A stretch of 64,000 bases of DNA from Nonomuraea basaltis. GTDB lineage: Bacteria > Actinomycetota > Actinomycetes > Streptosporangiales > Streptosporangiaceae. The position numbers and the translations under genes were made by a program. The stretch covers positions 79,145 through 143,144 of the forward strand of contig NZ_VCJS01000007.1 in assembly GCF_005893125.1 (NCBI RefSeq), written 5' to 3'. The notes below the pieces were generated by a model. That model searched no databases, was not told the origin of the DNA, and saw nothing but the letters and a program-made list of their open reading frames with translations. Below are positions 63,462 to 64,000 of this stretch, one piece after another; the stretch's first letter is position 1, and every line of letters starts with the position of its first letter.

Positions 63462-63474
63462 TTGAAACTTTCAA
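63462..63474. promoter_or_regulatory. TTGAAACTTTCAA palindrome upstream of the xylanase promoter
   Basis: A perfect 13-base palindrome fitting YGAAA-N-TTTCR, followed by a half-site CGAAACTT at 63483-63490. It is about 105 bases upstream of the -35 and could bind the same regulator for looping, or serve the helicase-side promoter. Confidence 0.5.
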
Positions 63475-63681
63475 AGACATCCCGAAACTTGCTGAGCAGG
63501 ATGCGATGGAATAGAGCATGATCGTGGCAGACGCCCGTGGAAGCGCGAACGCCGATCTGTAATAGTGGCGACGGTGTCGCGGTCGTGCAGTGTTCCGTCG
63601 CACCTGTCCTTCCGTGCAGCGGGGGCGCATGCGGCCCGCGAGCGCGGGTAATGACCGCGCACCGAATGAAGGGTGGGTGGC

Positions 63682-64000
63682 ATGGGATTGTGGATGAGGT
63701 TGAAGGGCCGGTTCGGGCCGCAGGGACGGCGGCTGCGGGCCACGGCCCGGCAGCGCTTCGGCTGGCGGACGCTGCGACCGGGCCAGCAGGAGGCGATGGA
63801 GCACCTACTCAACGGACGCGACGTGCTGCTCGTCATGCCGACCGGTGGCGGCAAGTCGGCGGTCTACCAGGTCCCCACGCTGCTGCTCGACGGACCCACG
63901 ATCGTCGTCTCGCCGCTCATCGCGCTCCAGCGTGACCAGGTGACCAGCCTGCTCAAGGCCGACGCGGGCGGCGCCGTGGCGGTGAACTCGACCACCTCCG
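63682..64000 (+). CDS. recQ: RecQ-family ATP-dependent DNA helicase, N-terminal part (cut by window end)
   Basis: 106 codons to the window edge. After a basic N-terminus come RFGWRTLRPGQQEAMEHLLN (the RecQ motif 0, aromatic and QxxA), Walker A VLLVMPTGGGKSAVYQVP and motif Ia VVSPLIALQRDQV. RecQ-type 3'-5' helicases unwind recombination and repair intermediates. The start ATG 63682 has only a GGGTGGG upstream. The rest lies beyond the window. Confidence 0.9.
   Translation, partial: MGLWMRLKGRFGPQGRRLRATARQRFGWRTLRPGQQEAMEHLLNGRDVLLVMPTGGGKSAVYQVPTLLLDGPTIVVSPLIALQRDQVTSLLKADAGGAVAVNSTTS

Overview
The window is very GC-rich, almost every reading frame has G or C in the third codon position, and genes are tightly packed with many ATGA, TGATG or GTGA start/stop overlaps. 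The gene content includes Tat-exported and lipoprotein carbohydrate uptake genes, PadR/GntR regulators, tandem membrane Ser/Thr kinases, a DUF574-type methyltransferase, GH11 and GH51 hemicellulases and WXG100/YbaB-type genes. Together these indicate a filamentous actinomycete chromosome. A Streptosporangiaceae-like host (Nonomuraea/Streptosporangium type) is my best guess from content alone. I see no rRNA, tRNA, CRISPR array, transposase or integrase.

0-9.2 kb: the C-terminal part of a glutamine synthetase-family gene, then a divergent locus with a 2-hydroxyacid dehydrogenase facing a sugar ABC importer (two LplB/YtcP-type permeases and a lipoprotein), a large Tat-secreted glycan-active protein and an alpha/beta hydrolase. 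9.2-15 kb: an FAD monooxygenase coupled to an odd DHODH-like/membrane fusion under two TetR-type operators, a von Willebrand factor A membrane protein, and a PadR-chrA pair with matching boxes. 15-23 kb: a peptide/nickel-type ABC operon led by a proline iminopeptidase-like hydrolase, facing a FadR-type regulator. 23-25 kb: a small membrane protein and a multicopper oxidase.

25.4-33 kb: a seven-gene, translationally coupled glycan operon (membrane protein, GT2, CofD/YvcK-like protein, HAD phosphatase, nucleotidyltransferase, flippase, GT4) behind a near-perfect CebR-like box, met by a convergent GT2. 33-40 kb: eroded sugar-utilisation DNA. It has a FadR regulator with two operators, a permease stub, a frameshifted six-hairpin glycosidase, a SigJ-type ECF sigma factor with small satellites, fused gene fragments and an intact GH51 arabinofuranosidase. 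40-49 kb: hydrolases, an OhrR/MarR-type regulator, two tandem kinases with related ectodomains, an AhpD-like protein and a methyltransferase.

49-62 kb is the most unusual part. It carries a metalloprotease with two small partners, a 41-codon peptide overlapping an orphan YcaO gene, a NACHT NTPase with a multispanning membrane tail and remnants of two secreted enzymes. A type VII-style set follows: a WXG100-like protein, a YbaB/EbfC-type protein and a 1578-residue protein. The large protein has a WXG N-terminus, a Pro-rich linker, four roughly 97-residue repeats and a C-terminal amidoligase-like domain. A small unknown gene sits just downstream as a possible immunity or accessory factor. The window ends with a GH11-CBM2 xylanase under repeated xylan-type boxes and the start of a RecQ-family helicase.
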